64,000 bases of DNA, taken from contig CM070730.1 in the NCBI GenBank assembly GCA_036346275.1, forward strand, positions 40,842,918 through 40,906,917. The letters run 5' to 3'. Position 1 is the stretch's first letter. Every line of letters starts with the position of its first letter. The translations under genes were made by a program, and so were the position numbers. The notes under the pieces were generated by a model. The model was not told where the DNA came from. It ran no database searches and saw nothing but the letters and a program-made list of their open reading frames with translations. Below, in pieces: positions 1-12,718 of the stretch. The DNA is from Otatea glauca. Lineage: Eukaryota; Streptophyta; Magnoliopsida; Poales; Poaceae.

Positions 1-2172
1 TAAATGCGCGATGCTTCGCCGGAGCACCGCGTAGCGCGTCGTCTTCTTCGTCGCCGGTAGAACCCGCGCCGCGCTTCCATCGCCAGATCCGAAGTTTGGG
101 ACCGTCCGTCGGTCTTCTGCGGATCGGTCGAGCCGCACGTGAGACCAATCGATTACAGCGTGTCGGGCGTGGAGTGCCGGGCGTCATGGACCGAGCTCAC
201 CGTGGTCTCGCTGCTGCTGTGGACTAAGTCCATACGCGAGACACGTGTCGGCTTATGACTGGCCGAGGTCTCGCTGACGTCATGCTTGCGTCATAAATCG
301 GTTTTTCAGAATAAAAATAAATCTGTTAATTCTGATTTTCTGATTTTTGCAATTTCTGTATTTATTTCAAAATTCAAAAGGCTATATCTTTTGCATCGTA
401 ACACGGATTTGAGTGATTCAAATTTCTAAAAATTTGTAAAATTTAGATCTATTTAATGGTAAATTTTATTTGATTTTTGGAGTTTAATTGCTCTCTATTT
501 TGGCATTTATTTGCTTTTCTTCTTGATGCAGCGTGAGACGTTGAATTGTGCGACGCTTCGGAGGAAGATCCAACAACTCGAGATCAAGTTTCAGAGCAAG
601 ACCAGAACCTATTCTAAGGCAAGTTGTGCTTTGATCATGTTGAACCCATGTTTATAAAATCGCTATGTTTGTTTTACCCTATTGCATATATTTCAAATAT
701 ACAATTGTTTTAAATTAGATTGGGTTTAGCTAATGTACCAGATTGATCTACACCCTACCTTGTCATTGTATGCCATGATTCATTGTCACCCTAGATTGGT
801 TTAATATAGTTGATTAGTAATTATGATCAACATTGGAGGTTAGTTCGTATTAGTTGCTTAGCCTTGCCACGTCATCACATGTGTCAGAATCATTGATAAT
901 TAATCTTGATTAATGGAATATGGAACCATGTTAAGAACTTGTGTGTCATGTGGAATCACACGATGAGATTGAGTTGTTGTGGCGAGTCATGTCACGCAGC
1001 GATGTTGAATTGTTGATAGCATGTGGTGCTTGGTAATCAACTGGGTGATAATAATTTAGATTGGGGCAAGTGACAAGGGGCGAGTATGCCAAGGTGGGCC
1101 CAATGGGCAGAGGGTATGTGGATGTCTTGCCTTGATCACTCTAAGGACTTAACCTTGCAAGCCTTTGACCTGAGTCAATCATGCAACCACATGTCTGGTA
1201 TGGGCCAGCCTAGCTGATTAATTTGCAATGTCTTAACTTTGGTACTATCTTGGTCGGTGTGAGTTCCGAGTTATGGTGTAATTCACATGGCGCAAGAGGG
1301 GGCCCAGTTATGGTTTCGGACCCACCGGTGTTGAAACCTTAGCGGGTAGTATCCGGTTAAGCGAGCATTGTAAAGGCTTTGTCATGATTTCTCTGCGGCA
1401 CACCAAAGGAAGTGTGCTAATGGCGGCGCAAAGAGAATATCATGCCGTGTGGGTAAAGTGCATAACCTCTGCAGTGTGAATCTATTCGAATAGCCGTGCT
1501 CATGGTATTGAGCAATGCTAAAATTCTGATTAACGGTTAGCTTAATTAATTGGAAAACTTGGTTGGGACGGCAGAATGCCATATGGAAGATGGAACTTGA
1601 CTTAGGATTGGAAAACTTGGTTTACTTGAGAAATGCTGAATTTATGTATTATTGATATTTGTTTTATAGTGTTTACAATTTATTTATTTGTATTTATTCA
1701 TAAATGCTGCTTTGTTGCAAAATAGCCACGATAAGCCTATCCTTTGGAATAAGCCTTGCATATAGTTATGTTAGAATTGCATTTTGTGCACAACTTGTTG
1801 AGTGCTTTAAGTACTCACCCTTGCCAACAATAACATCACCAGTTGAAGAGTTTACATCAATGCTGGAGGAAAGATTCCAGGAGGAGATGAATGTTTAGGC
1901 GCAAGCCTTGTCGAGTTACTGTGGTATCTTGAGGGTTATCTACGTTTTCATTCCGCTGCAGTTTAATATGTTGTTCAGCCTTGCGAGGCATAGTCATGTA
2001 AGTTGACCATAAGGTCATTCGACTAGTAGTATACAATATATGATGTCTTTCATAAGATTTGCGCTATGTATGATTGTGATATTTACTGATGTTGAGCCTG
2101 TGTGCACTAGCGTGATCCTGGACTAGTGCGGTATACACAGAGGGTCCGGATTTGCATATTCGGGTCCCGACA
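1..2172 (+). mobile_element. LTR C, 3' part of a long LTR (probable solo LTR)
   Basis: This is the 3' portion of a long LTR that begins left of the window. It ends in GGGTCCCGACA at 2172, the same end as LTR A (25049) and, with one changed base, LTR B. It contains the conserved short hairpin at 1800-1816 and the stretch around 'acacagagggtccgg' shared by all copies of this group. The next five bases, taggt (2173-2177), would be the target duplication, but the partner lies outside the window. A GC-rich core shows at 1-290 and the rest is AT-rich. No gag or pol sequence follows it: the sequence goes straight into the CACTA-2 transposase, so it is either a solo LTR or the 3' LTR of an element lying to the left. 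Superfamily is inferred (long-LTR Ty3/gypsy or LARD-like). Confidence 0.75.
1800..1816 (+). other. Conserved LTR hairpin (LTR C)
   Basis: GAGTGC, loop TTTAA, GTACTC. The stem has six pairs if the G-T pair is allowed, and is followed by ACCCTTGC. Confidence 0.7.
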
Positions 2173-3668
2173 TAGGTTGCGGGGCCAAACGAATTTCCCT
2201 ATTCCCATCAAATTTGCAATCCATCTTACAATATCAATGACTTTGAGGTAGAAACCTACGGTGACCCATATACACAGTTTACTTGGAATTCGGCAGCCAT
2301 AGGTTGTCTGTTTCCACTTCACAAATAGGACACGCTTTGGCTCTTTTTGTACTTTAGCCCGCCAAATTACCAAGGGTCGGGGAATCATTTATGGTGCAAA
2401 ACACCATAGCCCGTATGGTGAAGTGCTCTCTTTTGTACGCATCCCACACCACGACCCCCTCGTTCCACAATTTTACAAAATCCTCGATCAATGGAGCAAG
2501 GTACACATCAATATCATTTCTTGGCTGTTTGGGTCCCGAGATTAGCAACGACATCATAATATACTTTCGCTTCATGTACAACCAAGGAGGGAGATTGTAG
2601 ATACACAACAGAACAGGCCAGGTGCTATGACGACTGCTTATGTTACCAAACAAATTCATTCCATCGATACTCAACCAAAACCTTACGTTCCTCATTTCAC
2701 CACTGAACTGGTCATGTTTCCAACCAATGTTTCTCCATTAAGCTGAATCAGCAGGATGTCTGAGCTTGCCATCTTCATTCGAGACTCATAATGCCAACGC
2801 AACAATGTTGTGTCTCTAGGATTTGCAAACAACTGCTCCAGACGGGGAATGATGGGCAAGTACCACAATACCTTGGTCGTTGCACCTTTGGTGACATCTT
2901 CACCGTCGTCGCCTCGGCTCTTACGCTTCTTATCGTTATGCTTCTCCTTTTGTTTGTATCGGGGCACATCACAAACCGGACAAACATGCAGCTCCTAATG
3001 CGCATTACGGTATAAGATGCAATCATTCGGACATGCATGCATCCTTTCTATTTCTATTCCCATCGGATATAGTAGCTTCTTTGCTTCATAAATGCTTGTT
3101 GGCAACTCGTTTCCCTCGAGAAGCAGATCCAATAGAAGAACTAGAAGTGCATTGAAACTTGTATCTATCCAATGATGTTTTGCCTTCAATTCGAACAATG
3201 CAAGAACCGAACCCAACTTGTTGTATTCTGCTTTGCAACCTGAGAACAGCGGTTTGGCATCATCTTCTATCAAGCTTTTAAACTTTTTGAACTCTCTTTC
3301 CATGTAATTTCCCTCCACATCCCGCAACATTTTCTCCAACTTTTCTCCTCAAACATATCACGCTGCAACTCATCATCGGGTTGCACCGTGTCTTCATTCC
3401 ATACCGGAAGGGTGGTAGCTGTCTCCCCGTGATGGATCCAACAAGTGTAATTCCTCAGAAAGCCACATCGAATCAGGTGGTCCTCAATTTGAGCTGAGTT
3501 GTTAAATCTCCTCAGATTGGTGCAATCAATGCAAGGACAATATATGAAGTTTACACCCCTCTTCACCATGTTCTCTTCTGCAATTTTTTTGAACTCCTTA
3601 ACACCCCTCTGAAATTCATCACTCCCATGACTTTTTTGATACATCCATTTCTCACGGTTCATCTGCAA
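2173..3668 (-). pseudogene. TNP2-type CACTA transposase, N-terminal half, truncated (CACTA-2)
   Basis: TNP2 proteins bind the subterminal repeats and termini and catalyse cut-and-paste movement of CACTA elements. The N-terminal zinc-binding Transpos_assoc region is visible near 3480-3668 (REKWMYQKS, then YCPCIDCTNLRRF). The part 'CPNDCILYRN' lies near 3000-3060, and the conserved block 'STWPVLLCIYNLPPWLYMKRKYIMM' region (only partly quoted) near 2570-2660. The reading frame shifts several times: blocks lie at 3270-3668, 2995-3339, 2692-2967, 2354-2695 and 2107-2388. The C-terminal part is missing because LTR C replaced it at 2172. It cannot make a working transposase. Confidence 0.85.
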
Positions 3669-4123
3669 TTAGACTTCGCACAATAAATTAAGAAAAAAAA
3701 CTGGAGCGACAGCTACCTAGCTATTTGAAATATTGAGACATCATTTCAATTATATTAATGCCTTTGCAAAATAGAGGACAGGTTCCAAGATATATAAATG
3801 CACTCCCGATCAATACCTAGCTTCTTCCATGGTTTAGAGCTTCCAATTCCCTAGTTAGGAGACATACATTGCAAACATTAACAATGATATCGAATAAACT
3901 AATTATATAGTGCACTAGCTTGCAAATCTTTTAACTTCAATGAAACAAAACAAGGGAACCAACGATGACTCTAATCTCTAAATAGGTTAGGTCCTAATCC
4001 CATTCGAGGATATGTTCAGGCAAGTTCCTAAGCCGTTGTACAACTTTAGAGAAACTTTCGGTAGCATCTCCCCGCTATTCTCCAGATATACGTCTCGACA
4101 ACAAGTCAAGAGGGGTGTGTACC
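3669..4123 (-). other. CACTA-2 leader/intron region with left arm of an inverted repeat
   Basis: This stretch lies upstream of the TNP2 start on the minus strand and has no coding support. Bases 4008-4085 are the left arm of an imperfect inverted repeat whose right arm is at 25293-25375, beyond the inserted LTR D. Bases 4119-4123 (gtacc) are one copy of the target duplication of D. Confidence 0.6.
4008..4085 (+). repeat. Left arm of a split inverted repeat in CACTA-2
   Basis: Read on the plus strand it shares 'gaggatatg', 'caagttcct', 'gttgtacaact', 'tttcggtagcatctccc' and 'ttctccag' in the same order with the reverse complement of 25293-25375. By eye about four in five positions match. With the inserted LTR removed the arms would be about 50 bases apart and could fold back. 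Confidence 0.65.
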
Positions 4124-6270
4124 TGTAACATCCCGAAAAATGCAATAATATGAAAATATAGATTTTTAATTTTGATATAATTATTTATGAGTTTTCTTGA
4201 CATCATTGGTTTTTATTTGGATTTCCTTGGATTTATGCTTTGAATGAAAAATCCAACAAATAGAATTAATGAATGGAAAATGGTAAGAACATAAAAAGGT
4301 AAAAGTAAAATTTTGGAAAATTTACCATAGAACCATAGCTTTGCTAGTAAATCTGTAAAGTCAGCCAGTAAAAAAATTTATGCACAGGAATATGAATAAA
4401 TGGAATGAAATGACAACACTTTTGACTAAAAACAGTAGAAGTAAGAATTACTAGAAAATCTTCAAACTTTATCTAGAGCCATAAAAATTACCATAACACC
4501 CTCAGTGCAGAAGCTACTACTAGTAAAAATTTTACAAATTTATCATCTAATCTAAGCTTTTAAAAATTCAAAAATAGAGGCTTTGAAAATCTGTAAATTT
4601 GCATGTCAGAATTTTTATAAAGTCAATATACAATATTTTAATTTAAAATTTTTATGGGAGCATAAATACATTAAATAGAACACTTATAAAATGGTTAAAA
4701 ATAAATAATATGATTTACACCCTTAAATAAATCAAAATCTGAAATGAAAATTATGAGCAATGCACAGTGTCACAATTGTTATAAATTTACTATAGGATAT
4801 TTTGGTCCCAAAATTTTACTAGGAGCTAACCAATACCAATAGACCTCAGTCAAAAAGTTCCACAATTTTTCAACTTGAATTGATGGCTAAATCAATGCGA
4901 GTACTAGCTTGTCCCGGTCAGCCTCGTCACCTAATTTCGTTATCCGTCACTGCCATGTGGGCCCCAGTCACAGTGACCGCAACCACTCAGTGGAGGCAAC
5001 AAAAAATCCCTCTCCGTCATTGCCTGGTGGTCCCTGGACGCATTTGTGAGTTGTTGTCCTGTTTCCCTTTTCCTTTCTCCTTCTCGTGCAACTCTCTGCT
5101 CAACTCTCTCGCTCTCGCACCTTCTTGATCGAATCGGTGCAACCACTCCACCGCTCGAGCGATCGATTGCAGCCACGTTCATCCTTGGCCTCTCCCGTGC
5201 CATGGCTTGGCCTTTTCGTCCATACCACTCTGCTTAGCGGCAGAAAAATCTTGCGCCACCTCGTCACCTTCGTACAGAACCGAGCTGCAACTTGGTCTCG
5301 CGTTCAAACACTGCGAAGCCATCTAGTGCCGCCTATATATATGGGTTAGCATCACAAGATACCGCTTCCTTGCCCTGATCAACATCAAAAGCCAATGCAT
5401 CACTTGAAGTCTGTTTTCTTCGCCTCTTTCTGGAAGAACCCGAAAGGGGGGAAACACCGAATTGAGCTAATCCGGTAACATCCATTCGGGTCAATCCATC
5501 CTAGAGCTTCTCAATACACCCTTAGATACTAATCAGTTCTTATTTTCACTTATTCATACTTCAACAGCCGAGCCTTGGTAGAATCTGGGTTCAAATTAGT
5601 AATCGGTAGAATCTCTTCCTGATTCCTTTGCACAACCATGTGTCAATCACTTATTGATCATTCTACCTTATTTCGCTTCAGAGTTCACTGAAGCAAAGCC
5701 GCCACTTTGGAGCCTTTCTTTCTCAAGACCGGCGATCGGTGGTAGACCAGTTCGGTCAATCTTCGACCAAGCCATGTGGATAAGCGGACTCTCTAGGACC
5801 TATGGATGCTATTCCTGCTGTACTTCCGAAGCCCCTCGCTTTCTTCATCACCTCAGGCTGGCCCCTGCCGCCTCCATCCCTGGAGCGCGGTGGCGGCACA
5901 CTTCGGCTCTTCTCCGACCCTATTCTCAGGTGAAATGGAACCCCTCTAGCTCACTTGTGCTCCCCCATGCCTGCTCGGTGAAATCGTGGCCAGTGGCGAG
6001 CTTTTGCTCACCTAGCCATGGCGGTCACCGCCCCTTCTCGGTGGCACCATAGCTCCGGCCATCACCGGCGACATCTAACCTCACCATGTTGTGCGCCTTG
6101 ATGTGTTGATTCCCATGGTGCTACCCATTCCGTCGGCCCGGAGACGATTCGTCGTCGGAGTGCCGAAAATCGAAGACCCCTATTCTGTGCCATCGACCGA
6201 TGGGCCCGAACTGTCAGTGTCTGCGGGCCAATTCTGTTGAGTCAGCGCGCACTCGGCGAAAGCCGTTTTC

Positions 6271-8497
6271 CAACAAATAAAGCGCATTTTGTATTTTTAG
6301 ATTATTTTCAGAAACCGAGTTGAATCAATTAGCTATAACTTTTGAACCATAGGTCAAAATTGAATGAAATAAATTTATATATTCATATAAAATTAAGTAC
6401 CTTCAGAATATGCAATAATATTTTGAAAATGATCTATGGGTGAATTTGAAATTCAAATTTGAATAAAAGGCCTAAAGATATGCTACATGTGAGAATGTTG
6501 GGAACGAGCTTAGAATTGAATTGAATGAAACCTTATACTTCCAAGAACACAAATATATAAAAATATTTAGATTTCAACTTTTTTGTATCATTTTCTGTTA
6601 AAGATTATTTTCAATACATTAAATATTCAAAAATGTATAATCTGAGTGAAAGAAATATAAAATGAGTAAGAATGATTTATGTATACTAGCATGTCAGTAG
6701 GGCTCCTAAATATGTTAAAATAGTCAAATAATGATTTTCATTTGAATTGTTTCATGAATAGAATGTAATCCTAAAGTAGAAGATACATATGTATGTACAT
6801 GCAACTAGCAGTTAAATCTATACACGTGTGCATATGTAGAATAGACAATGGAACTGATTTATTTTATAGCAACGAAATTTTTAATAGACTTGAGTTGAAT
6901 AAGTCTTATAATTAGAGTAAATGATCCAAATGAAAAAGATGTATGTATAAACATATATATGCATAGGTTAGCTAGCAGTAGTATATACATATGTATATAA
7001 ATTTCAGAATGAGTTATGAAACCGAATTATTATTGCTAAAATGTCTTTTGAATAAAGCAATAAAGTATTATATAGGTACAAATTTAATCTGCATAAAAAT
7101 CATAAGCTTTCTTCATGTAAAAGAATATATAAATATATATATGTACATATAATGAAGAGCAAAGTCATGATAAGAAACTAAATTTTAAATATTTAATGTA
7201 ATCAAACTATTTTATCCAGCAAGAATCATTACAATAAAGTCATAATCAACACTTAACCAAATAGTTGTAGTTTCAATACTTGTATAATCCAAATAATCAT
7301 AACTTTCACAAACTAACTTCAAATTTGACCAAACCAAATCCTAGTAACCTGAAACATAATACCCTTGCTGTTTATGTAAAAATATATTATGTTTATGTAA
7401 ATTTGAACTAAGTCCATATTAGACCCTAATGATCACTTCTATGAGAAACATCTCGGATAAAAGCCAAACATTACAAAATCAATTTTAAAACACTCTTAGG
7501 GGCATCCCCTTTTAATTCCTGAAAAATGGTTAAATAATCTTATAAGGTACAGTCGCAAATTTAAATAAAAAACTGAACCTTTATCGTGTAGTTTATAGAA
7601 ACACTTAAGCATTTTCGGCAGCTCATAAAACATCTCGTCTAAATGCAAATATTATGACGATCAATTTAGAAATGATATTTAGGATATGTACTACCATAAT
7701 CTAGAAAAGTATTCTTGTTACAACTTACTTTTTAACTAAATCTTGGTAGTTGAATACCTCTAAGTGTTATGGTCATCGGAAGCACATTGTATGAATAGTT
7801 GAGTTTATGAAACATATAGTTAATAAGCTTATGTCACAAGAATCATAGTATAACCATAACAGTAGCTTTATTTTTTTAGATCACAACATGTGTGATCACA
7901 TTATATGGAAAACATATAAGACTAATCGTATATTGCATCTTCTAATCCGATTCCTTATAGCGTAACCCTTAATATCATATAAGCTTTTTCAACAATGAAT
8001 ATAATGTCTCGTCTAAACACTAAAATCTTGGAAATCAGCTTAATTCTGTTCTTCAAAGTATATACTGTCCAATTCCAAAGAAATGATCTTATTTCATCAT
8101 GTTTTGCATATAAATCCTATTAGCCAAATAACCTTAATTATTATGTTTTCTGAACATCATAATATGAATAAGCAAACTTTATAATAATGAAGAAATCTGT
8201 AGTTGAGATATTTGTATCAGCAGAACCTTCTTTAAACCATGAATATGTAATCAGTAACCTAACTTATCAGATATAACATATTCAAAATCACTTTTTTATG
8301 CAAAATCACTTAAGGAATTAAGTACTATTCACACATAATCCTTTAACTAATGTTTTACTTCTATTAATCCAAATAATTTTAGCATCTAGAATCTGAAGTT
8401 ATAAATATAAGAATTCATAATTTTAGCCTCTTGAGTTCTTAAGTCAAGAAAAGATAACCTATAGAAGAAATCGTGCTTTGTTCATAATAAAAGTCAT
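6271..8497. other. AT-rich stretch within LTR D, no gene seen
   Basis: About 2.2 kb of AT-rich sequence has stop codons in all frames and no open frame over 60 codons. Part of it (about 7390-7650) has a diverged relative at 62300-62770. It could include an unrecognised old insertion. Confidence 0.5.
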
Positions 8498-8826
8498 TGT
8501 AAGGCCCCCATTTTTGATATTGAATACCAACAATGGGTTCCCTGTGCATACTGTATTAGTCCTATGATCAGTGGTTAGTACGCACATATTACAAATTGAA
8601 ATCACATCCATACACAATAATATTACATAATAGTATTACAAGCCAAAAACTTGTAAAGCAGCAGCGGAAACTTTATTTGTCTTGTAGTATGCCCATTCAC
8701 CCTCAGGCAGTAGACAAGGTAAAGTCCTAGAAAAGATTGTCATCATAACCCCTGAATCATGTATGGTCGTAATGATCATCGGAGTATTCGATATCATCAC
8801 CTAAAAACAACATTGATAGCAAGATT

Positions 8827-8843
8827 GAGTATATTGTGTACTC
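8827..8843 (-). other. Conserved LTR hairpin (LTR E)
   Basis: On the minus strand: GAGTAC, loop ACAAT, ATACTC. Five stem pairs are kept and the pair next to the loop is lost. Confidence 0.65.
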
Positions 8844-11800
8844 AGCAAGTCTTATAGTGTATCACAGATGCAAATATAAGTAAATGTAGGTTATACCAAT
8901 GGCAAGGTTTCTACAGTTATTTTGCATTGGCAAATTACAGCATATCATATACTAGATTGCAACCGGAATTTTTAAAAGAAAGATTATATCCCAGTCTACT
9001 CGACTAATTTAGTCCATTCCCATGTCATCCCCTAACATGAAGTATATTTTAAAACACCATTTCTCCATCAAATGATTTTGGAAATATTAAAATTCTAACC
9101 ATGTGATGACGTTAACATGTGCCTTTAACCGTAGGCACAGCTAATTAATTAGATTTACACTCTGCAAAGGTGTACAGATTTACCCACAAGAAATGATCTG
9201 CCATTTTTGCCAGGCTAGTTGACACTCTCCCTTTGGGTGTCGGTATGGTGATCATGATATAACCGTTACATTGTCTAGACCTAACTTTGCACCAGCCCGA
9301 TGATGTTAAATCCTTATTATGGAGAAGGAACATGACAGTGTATCCCTGCCATTTAAAGTAGTAATACAAGCAGTAATTCCCTGTAATAAAGACAGTAAAT
9401 CCCTGCGATAAAGGTTCCTTCCCATACCAAGGCGTACATCATTATACCGATATGCATTTACCCACAATGAAGTGTGGAAGCCCCTCTTAAGCAACCTATA
9501 AAGGATTGCTCATACTATCTCCCGCCTACCAATGTGCAAAGCCAGATCTAAGCAACTTAATAGATTAAGGCTGTCCCATACCAGCAATCATGGTTGCAAG
9601 ATTTTCTTGGCTTGAAAATAACCCATAGCCCGGTCCTTAATCCGACACGGGCAACACTCCTCCCTACACTACGTACAAGTCTAACCCATGCATAACCGGC
9701 TATTGCCAATATTTGCCCGCATCTAAACCATAGTTTTATTTTGGGTTTTAATTTTAAAAATATCCACAATCGATAACATAGCCAATCCATCATTATCAAG
9801 TTCCCATGAAGCAGTTTGCTTTGATCATCTACTTCGTTGCTAAATGAGCATGGCTAAGCAAGATTATTAATCGTGTATACCCAATTTGATATTATGTAAT
9901 GTCTACCCTTTATCTATGGTTATCAAGGTTCACATGTCCATACTTATCGAGGAAGTTCCATGAAATATAAGGTATATCTACCAATATTCCAACATAGCAT
10001 TTTTATGACAAGTACGCACATGCATAATAGTTTTGCAAGCATTGAAAGTAAATATTTGAAGTAATACGATCAAAATGATCAAGGGGGTGCTTGCCTTGCT
10101 GATCGTTGTCAGGTATAAAGTCCGGGTCGTCGGCGAGGTCGTTGTCTACTAATTTAGGCTTGTCACAATCTACTCGTCGATCATCAGGAATAACATACAA
10201 TAAATAGCGAACCAATATAAAGGCAAAAAAAAGACAGATAGAAAATCCAAATAAAAGCTTATTCAGAGAAACATGAGTGTTTATTGGTAAGATTTTGATT
10301 CGTGTTTATATGGTTACACCGTCTTTTTATTTGTATTTACTTTTACTACTTTTGAACTAAATGATATCAAGTATTTCTTGCTTCATGTGAATTATTCATT
10401 TTATTTTAATGAATTCTAGATACTTAAATTATTTAAAGATGAAAGATTTGTCTTACGGTGATAACATAAAATAGTATGTTCTTAATAGGATTCAGATGCA
10501 AAGCAATGTATTTAAAGACTTTTGAATTAAACATTTATCACCGAACTTCTTGCTGCCATTTTATTATGTAGGCATGACACATTAAGTTATTTACCACATC
10601 TTCATGAACTAATTTTTAGATGCAGGTATGGTTTTGTATGAACACATACAAATATATATATATACATATGCATATGCTTATTATGCTCTTCATACTAGAA
10701 CACATCATATTTGCATAAACCATTGTTTGTTCAATAGTTTTACCTAGCCTAACATCATACTGCCATCACACTGAAAAGAAATATGTTTAGCAATCTCCTC
10801 AAATTCTTTTCTTATTAATTTATTCATTATTGCATAATCAAACTAACAATATTAGACTTCAATAGAAAAGACATAAAACAACTAGTTACCCAAATATTTT
10901 TGTATGAATGGGTTCATAGAAGAATAAGGATCATGATAAAATTGGTTCCATACAAATTCAACTTTATTCGCAAAGTTTCTACATTTAGTCTACATTCATA
11001 TCTACTATTTACCTTTGTATTAAAATATTTTTTCGTAGTAGCTTTTCAAAATATTTTTGAATATTCTGGAAGTTCTTGATTTTAGATGAATTAAGAAATT
11101 GGTTTCATCACATTTGGATTTCAAATGCGAAAGATATCCAAATTTAAATCTATTCAGTTTTGGAAATCAAAAGAAAATAATGAAATACACTTTCAACGGT
11201 TTGAAAACGTCTTTCGCCGCGCGCCAGATTTCACGTTTAAATCCCGTCGGGTCACTAACAATCGGGGTCCACCCGTCAGTGACCTTAGTCTTCCGCACGC
11301 CCGCGCCCGACTTGGCCACTGATAGCCGGAGCCCACAGGTCAGTGACTCCAAACAAGGCGCGCTCGGTTTTGGCTCACCGCCGGCGAACTAGCTCCGGTC
11401 AGGAGGAATGGGTAGCTCCTACGGCTTCATCATTCTAATGCGCGCCTAGGGGACAGCCCAATCACCCTCGGCGAGGACCGGAGATGGGTCGCTGTCGTGG
11501 CCGAGCGGCGAAGGTCATGGCGACATGCCACGCCGACGACAGAAGGTCAGACGAGCCGGATGGGTTACAGGCTAAGCATCTACGAATGCTAAGCATTCCT
11601 TTTTGATCTCATAGAAGCACAGAGGCTTGCTGGAGATGCTTACCACAAGTCGCCGGTTTTGGGGAAGAAGGGGTCTCGGCGGCGGCAAGGCTCCGGTTCA
11701 AAATACCTAAAAATAACAAAGGGCTTTTGATCACAAGACGTCACTGATGCTACTTGTGAAGCTTAATTGAGAAACGAAAGAAGGTACCGACTGAAATCGA

Positions 11801-12718
11801 GCTGATCCCAATTTCTAGGGTTCTTCGGCTGATTCGGAGAAGCGAGAAATTAGCGATGGTCAGAGGAGTAGGAGGGATGAAACGAGAGGGGTTTTGAAGC
11901 ACAGATCTTGGTGAGCTCGGTTCGGTATTTATAGGCCAAGGATTCGCTGTAGAGTAGCCCGTCTCCTGGTGTGAACACGGTGGGGGTTTTGCGGCGCTCG
12001 AACAGGAGCTGGTATGGGCGGCTCTGCAAAAGATCAGATCAAGGATACGCGTGGCGAAGCTCTGCAAAGGCGGTTTCCTCGGGCGGCGCGGGAGAGCATC
12101 GGTGGCACGAAGCTACAGCCGGCGAGCTGGTCTCAGCTACGTGTGGACAGGAAGAAGACACAAGCCGTGACAGACAGGTGGGGTCTCCGGATCGGCAGGG
12201 CTCACGCGGCAGGGAGAGAGGAGGAGAACTTCGGTTTTGACTGCAAAAATGCTGAATTGGGATCACTGAATCCATTCCCTATCTAATCGGTAAATTAATG
12301 AGTAATTTACTGAGTGTACTACAGCTAGATTAGAATCTACCATAAAAATTTCAGACCTATTGGATGCCTGTAGAATTTATAAAACTTATGACAATGCACT
12401 ATGCACAATTTTATGCATTCTGTTTTATATTTATTTATGTACATATATCTTATTAAAAATTTTGGAAACTTTTTGTACAGGTTCCTTTTGGGTACATTAA
12501 TATTCTGTAAAATTTTCATATTCATATTGTTGATATTTTATTTAATAAAATTCTGACATTGATGTTTCCAGATTTTTAGCTTTTCAGTTTTTGAATTTTT
12601 ATAAATAACAAATATAAAGATTATCTCCTGATATTTTTACTGTAGATGAATCTATCTAGAGTGAATATAATATAAAAAATATCACATCAAAATTAAAAGA
12701 ATTTAATTTCTGACATTT

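Noticed and set aside
5654..6052. 132-codon open frame on the plus strand
   Set aside because: It lies in the GC-rich core of LTR D and shows no family resemblance. Frames on both strands of this core are of similar length.
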